From Agrocybe praecox (lineage: Eukaryota > Basidiomycota > Agaricomycetes > Agaricales > Agrocybaceae): a stretch of 64,000 nt of DNA. Shown here in pieces: positions 11,884 through 22,916 of the stretch (positions within the stretch are counted from its first letter, which is position 1; each line of letters opens with the position of its first letter). The notes beneath the pieces are model-generated. The model ran no database searches and was not told the origin of the DNA. It saw nothing but the letters and a program-made list of their open reading frames with translations. The translations under genes and the position numbers were made by a program. The stretch spans positions 1,984,001 through 2,048,000 of the forward strand of contig OZ024841.1 in assembly GCA_964017145.1 (NCBI GenBank), in the 5' to 3' direction.

Positions 11884-12939
11884 GCCAACTGATTTTTTTC
11901 AAAAAAAAAAAAGGACCCACTCTTCCACCTGACGATCGCGGTCACCATACTCACCCAATTACTTGGTTTCGTGGTCGAGTGCGATTTCTTAGCTCTAATG
12001 CTGGAAACCCCTCATTAATGACATGCACTGAGAAAGAGAGCGGGGAAGGGCGCCGGCCAAAACGGCTTTCCTGTGCTTGTTTATATCCATGCCTCTATCG
12101 GCCACGTGGGCAACCCTGGAGATCGTCGTGAGTCGGCTACTAGTGGATTTAATCGCTTCAAACTTATTTCCTACACAGGACTACACAGGACCTTGTCCTC
12201 TCGAGTCCGGTTGTGCCTGTGTGTTTGGAGAAATTAGCTATTGACGCGAGAAGGTCCATGACTCCCTCTATTCCTGCTTTTACAGCCAGCAGAGCTTTGA
12301 GGTTTACCCAAATTGCGGATCAATAGGTGTCCGTTCGGTCGATGGGCGTTCAACCCCCCTTTGAATGCGAATGGCGAAGCCTCATTTTGGACGCGATGGC
12401 GATAATCATGGAAAGTAAAGTTAAACGGAGCAATGAGCACCACTAAGCCCCAAAAGTAATGATACTGTAACTTTTCGGATGGAAGTTCTGCGCAGAGGAG
12501 TTAGAAAGGACAGATACTGGCGACGCTCACTGCCTTAGAACGTTGTTGACTGAGTTAAGGCCGTGGCAACACTAGTTGGCGGACATCATAATTCAAGCTC
12601 AGCTGAAGAGGTCGAGGGTTTGTTTCACATGGAGTGTACATAAAAGGAAAGGCATTGTACATATTTGGGCCCATCATCGTGGTTGTTACATGTGATGCAC
12701 TGAGGACTGCCAAAATTCTCGTCGAAACAAACAAAAATAGAGTTGCTATCATGAGCCTACTTTTTGCTTTTTCGATGAGGCTGCATATCCGATCTTTTTC
12801 TCGTAAATAGAAAACCCGTCCAACTCAATTAAACTTGCCAATGGCAACAATGATTCGTTTACATATTATATGTACTGATGCGTCGTTATTAGATCACACA
12901 AAAATGCAGTTAGAGTCATGATATTCGAAGAGAATACTG
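11884..12939. other. intergenic between rhodopsin-like copies 1 and 2
   Basis: About 1.05 kb. It should contain the missing first exon or promoter of copy 1 and the 3' UTR of copy 2. A run of 12 A at about 11901-11912 and a short tandem repeat of CTACACAGGA (about 12172-12191) are visible. No other gene is supported. Confidence 0.4.
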
Positions 12940-14323
12940 CTATCTCGTCCGGTATATTCTGCCCAACGAAGAACGCCTAGTAGCGGGGACGCTAATGTTC
13001 GTTTGTCCACTGGCAAAGGCAGATCCCGGGTACGAATTCTCCCCCTGGCTTGTTTGAACGTCCGTAAAAGTAATTTCCGTTGTATTCGAGGACGCTTCTG
13101 TCGTTGGTGCATTCCCAGATTGACTGGTCCGTGGGTCTGAAATATATGAGGTATTTGGACTCTGGTTCTGGTTCTGGCCAGGCAAGGACGGTTCAGCGCT
13201 TGAGGTTTCTTCCTCTGAATCGCTATCCGAGCCATGTCGAAAGACGCGATATATGTAGGTTACTACGACGAGTAAGTTACAAACCACAATAGAAACGCCG
13301 AGCTGTATAGACGTTGAACTGTCAGTATATGTGTTGTTGGAAACAAATTATGCTTCTAATACTCGCACTCACCTGTATGTGCCCTGTTACTCCGAGCCAT
13401 ACTGGAGATTTGGCAAGAATGAAGTATATATGTACTATACATGATGCAGTGGTGAAGATCCCGCAGCAAAAAATGGCTAAGATGAGGCGATAATGGCGCC
13501 GGTCGAGTTTAATTATCCAAAGCATGTATGCTGGCGCAAGGAGAAGCCATAAGTCTGCCAGAATATCAGCTGCCAGATGTGGAATGGCATTAACGTATAT
13601 GAGTTGATGTGCATAAAAATTACTTCTGCTGAACGTAATAACTCACTTGTAAGTTCAATGTATCCAGTAGATGGCGGTGTAGGGCAGACAGCGACCAGTT
13701 TCCAGTTTGTACCGCAAGCAAACAATTTTTGCACGACCAAGATAAGCCAAAATGCCCCAAAAATAGCTGTTGCCAATTTCGAAACAATGCGAAAACGTCC
13801 AGGATTTAGTAGCCGTACAATGGTAACCGCAACGGATGCTCGCGCGGCCCTTGAATTGATTTAATTGACAGCGGTCAGAAAACATCCATTTGTTCAAATT
13901 GAGAAAGACGTACATACCATAAGGCTGTGGTGTAAGGAAGGAGTGTTCCAAACTTGAAGAAGAGTTGAGCACTCAGAGAATTAGGAAGGTTTCTTACGAC
14001 GCCTGAAATAATTTTAGCAGCTTAAAATTTCATGACGTATTAGTACTCGCCGTGAGGAGTATTCACAGAAGAATTTACGATCACCATGTAGATTATCCAC
14101 ACAAAAATGTCGCTAAGAAGGGCAACGAATGCCCAGAAATCATCCCACCACAGACGACGGGTGTTGAGACGGTGAGACAAACGAAGACAAGTTGTAAGAA
14201 AAGCAATTGAATGAGAGGTGGTTAAAATCCCTATAGATCGTCAAGTTATATCAGTCAAGCTCCTTTCGTACTCTGAAAATAATAATAACCTAAAACGGTA
14301 GTAGTGGAAGGACTGGATATCAT
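12940..14323 (-). CDS. seven-helix fungal rhodopsin-domain protein, tandem copy 2
   Basis: Same family as its neighbours. A first exon from the ATG at 14321-14323 (MISSPSTTTVL, phase-1 intron) joins GILTTSHSIAFLTTCLRLSHRLNTRRLWWDDFWAFVALLSDIFVWIIYMVI. Later exons give AARASVAVTIVRLLNPGRFRIVSKLATAIF, FWLILVVQKLFACG, GYIELTSE, ADILADLWLLLAPAYMLWIIKLDRRHYRLILAIFCCGIFTTASCIVHIYFI, TGHIQ and LGVSIVVCNLLVVVTYIYRVF. A Ser/Gln/Thr-rich tail ends at the stop at 12940. Intron positions match copy 3. No frame breaks were seen. Plasma-membrane location and a receptor role are inference from topology only. Confidence 0.72.
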
Positions 14324-15038
14324 ATTGAACGTTGGTTAGATCGGCTGGCGGCTGAGTGCTGAAGGTGTGAAACTCAAACAGCACGAGGGATATTCTCAGC
14401 ACAACCTTCCAATGTGACGATCTAAAATTAATAAAGTGTAAGAGGATATGATCCTCAGTAGAGAACGTGGAGCAATGGAACGTGGGGAGAAGAAAACGAT
14501 CCGGGGTAGATCTCAAGGCGTCAGCTTTAAGCAAAAACCATAAGCCAACTTCCGTAAGTGTTCTTATAATGGCCTTGGATGGGCCTTTGAAGTTGACATG
14601 GACAAGGCGTAAATTTATCGCAGAGAGACATGGGGCCGAGGCGCGGCACAAGGGTTCAGATGATATCCCATGATGTTTGGTGAGAAAAAGTCACTTGAAA
14701 CGCGAAGTTTGAACCTATGCGCGGCTTAATCCGACGAATATATTGGTGGCACAATTGCTCACAGCTAGTACCCTAGTATTAAAACCTAAGGATTATTGAG
14801 TCCGAAAGCTCAAGATTTTTAGTTAATCAAAATCCAAGGATGAAAAGTCCAGTTGATCATTTATGTACACATGCTAAACACAACAAATCGAAAGCGATAA
14901 AATATTTTGTGAAGGGTAGACTCGTTCCGGTTGTTTGTCCGTCCAGTCATTGATTGGTCGAGTTCGAAAGCTCGGGGTTTTTCTTTCGAACCTACCATTA
15001 AATAAGGAAGATGAGGGATGCACGAGGTATTGTCCAAG
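14324..15038. other. intergenic between rhodopsin-like copies 2 and 3
   Basis: About 715 bp without a supported gene. Carries two copies of an imperfect 23-bp direct repeat (core GAGTYCGAAAGCTC followed by a T run) at about 14798-14820 and 14960-14982. Confidence 0.4.
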
Positions 15039-16378
15039 TTATCGTAATACAGCTTGGTCTTTTGAATTTGCTTCTGAAGATGAAAAGTTGAAAGACGAGA
15101 CTAGTTGTGAAGCTTCCAAATACGTGCTGAGTTGTAAACCACTGGGGGTGTTATTTGATACGTGAGGAGTATCGCCAAAGTTGGGATCGAGGTCGGTGAG
15201 GAAGACTTCAGTAGTGTCAGCGTTGCTATTGACGGCACTTCGTTGGGATTGTTCAGTGTCTCGAGTAGTCTGCAATGTTGACCCATCCCTTTTGTTTGAA
15301 ATTTGGCCTGTGGTAGTAGTGGTACTGCCATGCGCGTGATCGTTTATGTTTGAGAATACCCTGTATAAATACGTCGCTAGCACAAGAATATTGCAGACCA
15401 CGATAGATGTGCCAAGCTGAAGAAATATCAGATTCAAAGGATATATCCGGGAATACGTCCATACCTGAACATGAGCAGTCATACCAATCCATACAGGATC
15501 TGCCTTGAATAGGAATACAATGTGGGCAAGGCATGCTCCAGTAGTGAGAAGTCCGCAGGCAAAGATGGCAAGTAGCAGCCGCTTGTATTGCCCAGAAAGC
15601 TTCATGTTTAAAAGCATATAACATGGCGAAAATAGGAGCCAGGCATCACCAAGCACGTCCGCTTTTGATATATTGACATTATTATGGCTTACGTAGAGGG
15701 AGAAAGCCAAGCCAGGTACTCACTGATCAGTTCGATAAGGCCCGTCATGAGAGGTGGGAGTGGACAGAAGGGCAAGTTCTTTCCGTGTGTACTGCAAACC
15801 ACCATTTTATACACCACGACAAATGTGCAAAAGAAGCCAAAAATAATATTCATGATTATTGAGATCGTGCGGAATCGTCCTCTTGTCAAAAGCCTGGTGA
15901 TAGTGACACCAACTGACAAACGTGCCGACCTGTCAAAAGACGCGATTCTCTCATAAACGATCATATTTACTGAGCGGCCGGGATGAAGTCACACCATAGA
16001 GCCGTTGTTGAGCCTAACAAAATGCTCAACTTCGCAAATTGTTGTAGTGTATGTGGTTTGCCGACTATAGAATTTTTTGTATTGAGAAAAAAAAAATGAC
16101 ACAACGAAAGTGGCTGGAACATAAAATACGCACAGACATAGGGGGGTAAAACCAGAAATAAAGTCAAAACTATAGCGTCGAATATCAGAGCGATGAATGC
16201 CCATAAGTCGTCCCACCACAATTGGCGTGTTTGGATGCGATGAACCAGCCGCAGAACAGTAGTCACAAGTGCTGTAGAGTGCGAAATGACCAGAACCACT
16301 GATTTCAAATGTTTTAGTCCCGCAAAACAATTGGTGATATAGTGAAGTGCGCTTACATATTCCAGTTGGAGGCGGCAT
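15039..16378 (-). CDS. seven-helix fungal rhodopsin-domain protein, tandem copy 3
   Basis: Start ATG at 16376-16378. A short first exon MPPPTGI joins through a phase-1 intron to LVLVISHSTALVTTVLRLVHRIQTRQLWWDDLWAFIALIFDAIVLTLFLVLPP. Following exons give ERIASFDRSARLSVGVTITRLLTRGRFRTISIIMNIIFGFFCTFVVVYKMVVC, LMTGLIELI, ADVLGDAWLLFSPCYMLLNMKLSGQYKRLLLAIFACGLLTTGACLAHIVFLFKADPVWIGMTAHVQ and LGTSIVVCNILVLATYLYRVFSN. The tail is hydrophilic and Ser/Thr/Asn-rich (TTEVFLTDLDPNF...), ending at 15039. Seven hydrophobic segments can be counted. The TEVFLTD block is shared with copy 2 (TEITFTD), so the cytoplasmic tail keeps a conserved motif. Function unknown. Confidence 0.75.
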
Positions 16379-17371
16379 GCCGGTTGTATTAGAAACTCGA
16401 TTAAGTCAAAGACAGTAATGAGAAGATGTTAATGAAAAGTTGAAAGGTGAGGGAAAGGAATGGATGGCAATTCAGGCTGTTGCCACGCGCTGGAGTTTGG
16501 AGGTGAGAATTATAGCCTCAAAGGAACATTAGGGGTAATTTAGTATTTATTGACATGAGGACTTGGTGCCTTGCTGGTTTGTTTGGAAAGAGTTGATTAC
16601 TTCTCCGAAGAAATCATACTCTGAATCCGCCCAATGCCGAGTATTGGCCTACTAAAATTTAAACAGATCGGACTAAAATAGATTCGCACGGCGCTTACGC
16701 CCATTATTCATTATTTCCTACTTATGAGGGCAGGTTTAGAATATTACGCGGCAGGCCCGTCGAAACTGGTGATTCATCCACAAGTGCGTAAGGCCTAGGT
16801 TCTGCGGATTGATCCACTCGAAATATATGTAATGCCATACTATGCCGTCGACCCGGAGCATCGCAAGCTATTCAAATAAGTACTTGCTCGAAGCTGGCTC
16901 TATTCAAGATGTTGTTTACCATTCACTCGATTACGTGCGGATGGAAGAACTATGTCGCGAAGCTGCCAGGGTCCCGCCGGTGTATATCGACCCTTTGTAC
17001 GTTCACACTCAAAAAGAGGAAATCTCCGAGACCGAGCTAGATTGACACATTGGTTACCGGTAGAACGTTGGTAAAACTTGTGGGTCTCTTGAATAAAAAT
17101 AGAAGAATCGACCGAAAATTCAGGATCAAGAGGATAGTCATCTTTGCAAATCTGGAAGTTGAGAGTACACAAGACATGATAACTAGTTTCGTGTGTGTGG
17201 CGGATCCTTTTTGTCCCTGGAGAGTGGGGTCGCGTTTGAGGCGGGAGATATGGGGAGATTGTGTTTTAGGTGGAATTTGAATGCGAAAGTGTCTGGACTC
17301 TGAATCCTCGAAACAACGCAAACGATGGTCAGGGTCATGTAAAGGCGTCACCCCGCTGTTCGCACTGTTCG
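16379..17371. other. intergenic, rhodopsin-like copy 3 start to membrane-protein stop
   Basis: About 990 bp. A 67-codon ATG-started frame on the + strand (16842-17045) is the only sizeable one. It has no recognisable motif and no splice partner, so it is not called. Otherwise promoter and 3' UTR sequence. Confidence 0.35.
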
Positions 17372-19675
17372 TCATGTTAAAGCCTCCCAAACGCCTAAAC
17401 CGCTGAAAAATAGGCCCAACGAAGAAAGTAATTCCACATAGACGAAAGTATGAATCCCAATTCTAGGTAGAATCCACGGTGTGTGCATCATGGCCAAAAA
17501 GGTTTGAAGCACAAGAAGAGGGGGAATTGTCAAAGATAGAAGATAATTTGATGGTGTGAAGGGACGAATAAGGGTCATGAATATAGAGAAGTTGGCACCA
17601 GTGGGGAAGGGGTGATACGCTAGCGTGGAACGCATGTAAGCAGCTGTCAAAAGCAAATAAATTCCCAAAGACGATAGAATGGAGTTTATCCTGTGCAAAC
17701 ACGAGATGAAGACCGGTATGTGCTACAATTAAAGGAGAAAAAAAAAATCAAACCGGCTGCCTCCAGTATCTAAAGATAATCACTCACGATGACAGGCATT
17801 CCGTAAACTTCTTCAAGATCTTCACGGCTTTTCAGAGCCATAAGTTCATCCAGGTCTCTCTCGACTTCGTTTTCAGCCTCCAGTCTATTTGTATCTGAAG
17901 TTGACTGGGGGGCCAATCCTTGATCAAGCGGCGTCAGCCTCAACAAAGGTTGCCTTTCTCCTGTGTCGTTGTTCAAGGATGCGAAAGATGACAGCGAGTC
18001 TTGACGTTCTCTCATGCCTGGCGAAGCGACAGATTTTGTTACGGGTGCTCCTTGTCTATGAGTATTCACTGCAAGAGCTTCGGTACGGTCTTCCCAATCA
18101 CGTTGAGTAGGAGTGATGCTTGAGTCGACTTGTGACATTGAAGATAAAGGAGGTGTGAATGATCTTTGGGTTTCGGCATTGTTGCGAGCATTATTACCAG
18201 ATGCATGATTTTCCGTCGCCCTTGCTAAGAACTCCTGCTCGCTTTCAGGATTACCTTTGACATCAACCAAGACATCCTTATAGAGGGCGATGCTCTCATA
18301 GCCTTGTTTGATACCAACGACAGCCTCTGCAGCTGCCCAGCCAAGAGCAATCCACCATACCCGCCTAAATGCATCGTCCTGCCAAGAAGGAAATCGGTGT
18401 TTATGCAAACTCGACACGTCTGCTGTGGGTGGCGAGAAGAGCCCGAGGTGCTCTGTAGAGTACTGAGGTACCAGCAAAATGGGGATAGCAAGTTGTCGGA
18501 AAAACAAGCTCGATGCGCTTTGCAAAAACGCAGAGATAACGGCTGTAAGAGCCGGGATGAAAGAGGGGAATCTATGAGATGGAAATGGCACAAAACTAGT
18601 GCCTGAGAGGGATGTCGCATATAGAAAGTCACGAAGCAGATATGACAAGGACCATAACGCAGTGGCGGTAATTATTTCAGGCAGAGGAAAAGGAAGATAT
18701 GGAGGATATGGAAACGGTGATTTCGTGATATTGTGATATGCGAGTGTTGGAAGGAGACCCAATATTATAAATGCCAGTAGCGTCGACAGAGGGACTAGCG
18801 TATACAGGGTTAAGAGGCGTCTGTAGTTTCCTGTAAATATAACTAAGTGAACACACAAGGGGGGACAAAAAATGGGCGTGCATACCACGATACAAGCCTT
18901 CCTTGGCCAAAGCTTCATCCAAGATCCGCTCTTCTTCCTCTGAGCTTATGGAGCTCGTATCTTCCTCATCTCCAAGAGGTTCTTCCACATAACGAGCAGC
19001 GGATCCGCTGGCCTCGTGCGCATTTCTGGAGACAACGCCGAGAGACCCATAATAACGGTTTTCTCCCTGTCCACTATTACTCGCTGACGAGGTAGCATGT
19101 TGTGGCTGATCCGAGCTCGTAGCAGGGAATTCCATTTCTTCTGGAACTCTGCTCAACCACCGTCTGGTTGAACTTGATGTTGAGCGCTTGTGATCGTCTG
19201 GACTAGACGTCCGCGATTTTTCCAAGTATATTTGAGAACTCCTGCTGTTGGCTCCCACAACAACGCGCGGGGATGAGTAACCTTCAAGATTGAGGATACG
19301 TTGACGTCCTAGAGTGTTTCCCTCTGGTCGAGTGCCGGTCTGGCTTCGCCCACGGTGTTCGTCGTCGGTTGTGTCTGTGTTCGCGCTTGTAAACTCTGAA
19401 TGACCAAGATCACTTCTTTCGTTATGGATATACGCAGTTCCAGTGCTTGTCAAGTACCCAGGTGTGAATGGCTTCCCTTGAGATGCTTGAGTACGGTTGT
19501 TTAATTGCCTTGGATTAAGACGTGGTATTGATGTTAATGTCGACCCATGTTCGGCGTAATCGACATCATAAGGTTCGGCAATGTTCGGTCTATTTCCGTA
19601 ATCAGGGGGCACGGCGTCGTTCTGCGATACACCTTTCTTCATTATGATTGAGCCTGACGCAGGGACTGAAGTCAT
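17372..19675 (-). CDS. fungal multi-pass membrane protein of unknown function
   Basis: I do not recognise a named family. Three exons join in frame. Exon 1 starts at the ATG 19673-19675 and is about 260 residues of Ser/Thr/Arg-rich, probably disordered sequence, ending in an acidic helix (SSISSEEEERILDEALAKEGLYRG). Exon 2, to about 17790, has hydrophobic segments LLTLYTLVPLSTLLAFIILGLLP, FIPALTAVISAFLQSASSLFF and VWWIALGWAAAEAVVGIKQGYESI. A second disordered loop with QPLLRLTP and an acidic ELMALKSREDLEEVYGMPVI follows. Exon 3 has three more helices (SILSSLGIYLLLTAAYMRST, YLLSLTIPPLLVLQTFLAMM, THTFVYVELL-like) and ends at 17372. The splice sites are canonical and the frames agree, so the gene is real. 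The role, perhaps in an endomembrane, is unknown. Confidence 0.75.
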
Positions 19676-20542
19676 ATCGAGAATAATTGAATTTGTTGAT
19701 GCCTAGTCCAGAAATTGCGATCCATGCGAGGAGGGAAAAGTCGATTTGAATGACGAGAGAGCTTTATAACGTCAGGCTCTTGGGGTAACAAGCTAGGGCA
19801 ACAATTGTTTACCTTCAACACAGGTCTTATGGTACAGTCATGGGCACTCTGTATATATAGGTAAGGAACGGGAAGAACAGTAAAAAGAAGTCTCTCGGTT
19901 CTCAAAGTCGTCAAAGGCGCGTAATTCGCCGTTGCCGAATCAAGATCTGCCAAAAACCAGTGGCGACAAGATTCGTCATTATATACCACATATTAGTTAG
20001 AAATTCTAGATGCGCTCTGATCCCTGTATTGGGCCAGTTGTTCACATCCAACATATGAGCGTCGTACTACAGAAAACGCAAAACTGGCTGCAGAAAGCTT
20101 GTTACTGTGTACATTGACAGGCCGTCCCACCTGATCCAAGAAATGTACGCATCATCACTACGGAACTTGAAGTTCACACTTCACAGTCGTGGGGTCCCGA
20201 GGTGTCTTCAAAAATAAAATTGTTATTGGATACAGTAATGATGGAATAGCTAGTGATACAGTAAGTTAATGAGCGACGATTACTTTCATAACGAATAAAA
20301 TGCAAAGAGCAAAGACGACATGAGGGAGGCATAAAAGCAGACCTTGTTGCAATATATAATGTGGGTATGGAAAGAAAGTCTCATTGTCTTTGATATAGCC
20401 CGTGCCTGGGAGATGTGGTTTTTGAATGTTTTCCTCGGAATAACTGAAATGGAAAGGAAGGAAAGTGTGGGATCGTATCGTAGTCTGCAGTCGGTACCAA
20501 TACAGGTGGAGCGAGAACCCTGGGCTTGTTCCTATTCCAAGT
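19676..20542. other. intergenic between two - strand membrane-protein genes
   Basis: About 870 bp: promoter of the gene ending at 17372 and 3' UTR of the DUF7598 gene. No coding or RNA gene signal seen. Confidence 0.4.
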
Positions 20543-21507
20543 TTACTGAGATGTTGGTTTGGGCATGTATCGAGGAAGTGATTCCACTGGCTTGGAAATC
20601 AAATAGCCTTTGAGGGCAGCTGCTTTTTCGCCTTGCCTGCCGAATCCTAATGAAGAAAACTTTTCCTTGTCTGGGGTACCGCTACTCGAGCCCGTGTTCA
20701 AGTGGCTGACGAACGAAGGTGGAGCAGATGACAACACTGACGAAGTGATGGGCGATATATTGACACCTCCAACGTGGGTTGGGATTGCGCTTTTGGCTTG
20801 CTCTCTCCAAGAAGTTACGGAACGTTTGGACTTCGCAGATTCTCGGAAGATCAAGCCGGCAAGCATGTTCAAGCATCCAATTGAAAAGAGGAAGAAGGCC
20901 GAAACGAGAGTGAAAGTGTCAACTCGATGAGAAAGAATAGCAGCACCAATCCTAGTAAAAAGTGAGATTTCGTTGAGTGTTGACCAGCATAAACAACACT
21001 TACAGCATCTGTATGACTCCTAAGGCACCTAGACCAAAATCCTTTCCGAGGACAGGGAAGAACCGATCGAAGAACTTTGCCGGGAAACCGAATTCCGATA
21101 AAATGAGCACAATCGTCTGGAAGATGATGAACAGTCTGTTCAAGACTGCCCAAAACGCTCCAGCGGGTTGATTTGGCACTGTGCTACCCCTGCATTGTAG
21201 CATAAGTATGGCGAACAGATTAAATTGTAAGGAAACATACATGATATAGTCCATGTCCATCATTTCTGTTATTGTACTATTCGTAGTGGTAGAAGTTTGC
21301 GCCTGTTTTCCGGCCGCCATAAAGCGATTGACCGCTTTGATATCATTGGCAAGGGTCACAACATTACTGGAGAAAACCAAGAGCAGGGCAATGATGCTGA
21401 GAACGCGGATGGCATTGAGGGCAATAAAAGTGTCTGGAAACATAAAGATCAGACAACCAAATCAGAGAGCTGGCAAAGCGGCACGTACAGGCTCGAGGTG
21501 GAAGCAT
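20543..21507 (-). CDS. DUF7598-type tetraspanning membrane protein
   Basis: Basidiomycete integral membrane protein of unknown function, with the features I associate with DUF7598. Exons 21489-21507, 21241-21433, 21004-21189 and 20543-20951 join in frame to 268 residues. The order is MLPPRAYTFIALNAIRVLSIIALLLVFSSNVVTLANDI (helix 1), a polar loop, then GSTVPNQPAGAFWAVLNRLFIIFQTIVLILSE (helix 2). FFDRFFPVLGKDFGLGALGVIQMLIGAAILSHRVD (helix 3) and FTLVSAFFLFSIGCLNMLAGLIFRE (helix 4) follow. The cytoplasmic tail is Ser/Lys-rich and ends KPTSQ. The 19-nt first exon is supported by the conserved start MLPPRAY and canonical borders. Confidence 0.85.
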
Positions 21508-22916
21508 TTTGAGCGATATTAGTATGGCACTTCAAGCGAAAATTATAAAGACCGTGGGGTTCGTGAGCTCGTCGTGTATTCAGTCTAACTCAAAAGATTC
21601 AAGAAATCGCTGTCAAAGCGCAAGAAGACAATATGCAGTCGTGGTTTGTGTGTGGTGATAGTGAGTGTGGGGTGCACCAGGCACAAATGAACGTGAAGAA
21701 GAAAGCGGCCACAATCGAGCCTGTGATGCTCAGCTCGATGAACGTCAAGGGAAAAAGTCGGGTGTGAGTGTACATTGCAGGCTTTTGTTCTTATATATCG
21801 TTCGGCGTTACGGACACGTTTTGAGGCAAATGCATTTGAAGCTAACTTCCAAGCCGACGGAAGACAAAGAGCTCATTGTTCTGCATTTCATTGTCCTCGA
21901 GGGAAGGCCACACGCGAACCGTCACGTCACGTAATTGTCACGGTACAGAACAAAGCACTGTTGACATGACAACATGTGCACCACTGGCCCAGGTTTGCTC
22001 ATCTTGGCTTTCGGCGACGGCCTGGGGTGTTTTTTAGTCAGAATTTAGCAAGTGACGCACATACCTTGTCAAGTAATGTCGTGGTCTTTGGTAACTTTTA
22101 TGAATCACCGTAAGATTAGAATTTCATCATTTCTTTCGACAACAAAAACAAGGACTCAACCATTACGCGAATTTTGATGTCCCTTTGAGTAGAAGCTTGT
22201 GAGAAGATTTGCTCGTCCGTCCAAGTAATAATCTGGAGGTTTTCAAATAATTTCTACCAAGGATAGAGAAAATCCATATATCTGAGTGTGCGCAACACCT
22301 GGCAATAGTCTATGCAATGCTATCAGGTGTCCGTCGACCCTCGACCCAACTAGTATGGAGCGCGTCGTTGCGGTGTCCCAAGAAAAAAACGATGAATGAG
22401 CTGAGTCTGGGGACTTGAAAGCATCAGAAACAGGATCCCATAACGACAGCAGTGGGTATCGGAGTCTGTCCTATAAGCCAGAAGTCACCAAGATTGCGAA
22501 CCCAAACTTCAAAGATGATCATGATATTTACAGATCCAGAGTCCTGACGAAGAGGGCTTGCAACTTATGGCTTAAAATCTTCTGGGGGTGTCTTCCCGAT
22601 CTCCCGACATCGAGTGAAGAAATGTAGAATTTGCCTTTCAGTACTGTAGAAAAATCAAGATAGCGGAATGGCATATAGATAAGATATATCATATCTATAT
22701 GTTTCGACTTGCACTGCTCTGAAGTGCTCGTGTTTGGCATTGATTGTCAGAAACCGGCGATTTACACCGTTCAGCAGTGCTCACATCACATCATACCTGA
22801 GTTCTCTGGAGTTTCCTGCGGAAGGCATCTCCGTTCTCCTCCATTCTACTATTCAGGTAGACTTTGGTCCTGGGTATATATCTGTTCTGTCAGGAAAAGA
22901 ATTTCATCAAGACCTA
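21508..22916. other. divergent intergenic region, DUF7598 (-) / Munc13-like (+)
   Basis: About 1.4 kb between divergent start codons. Open frames here lack ATG starts or splice partners. It should hold both promoters. I see no repeat family or RNA gene. Confidence 0.4.

Noticed and set aside
15970..16378. Long alternative frame over the first exons of rhodopsin-like copy 3
   Set aside because: It reads through a canonical intron after MPPPTGI. The spliced frame matches the paralogues, the unspliced one does not.
16842..17045. 67-codon ATG frame on the + strand
   Set aside because: No motif, no splice partner, and an equally long frame opposite. Not enough to call a gene.
21660..22630. Several 60-90 codon frames between DUF7598 and the Munc13-like gene
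   Set aside because: They mostly start at TTG/CTG, have no splice pattern and no motifs; they lie in a divergent promoter region.
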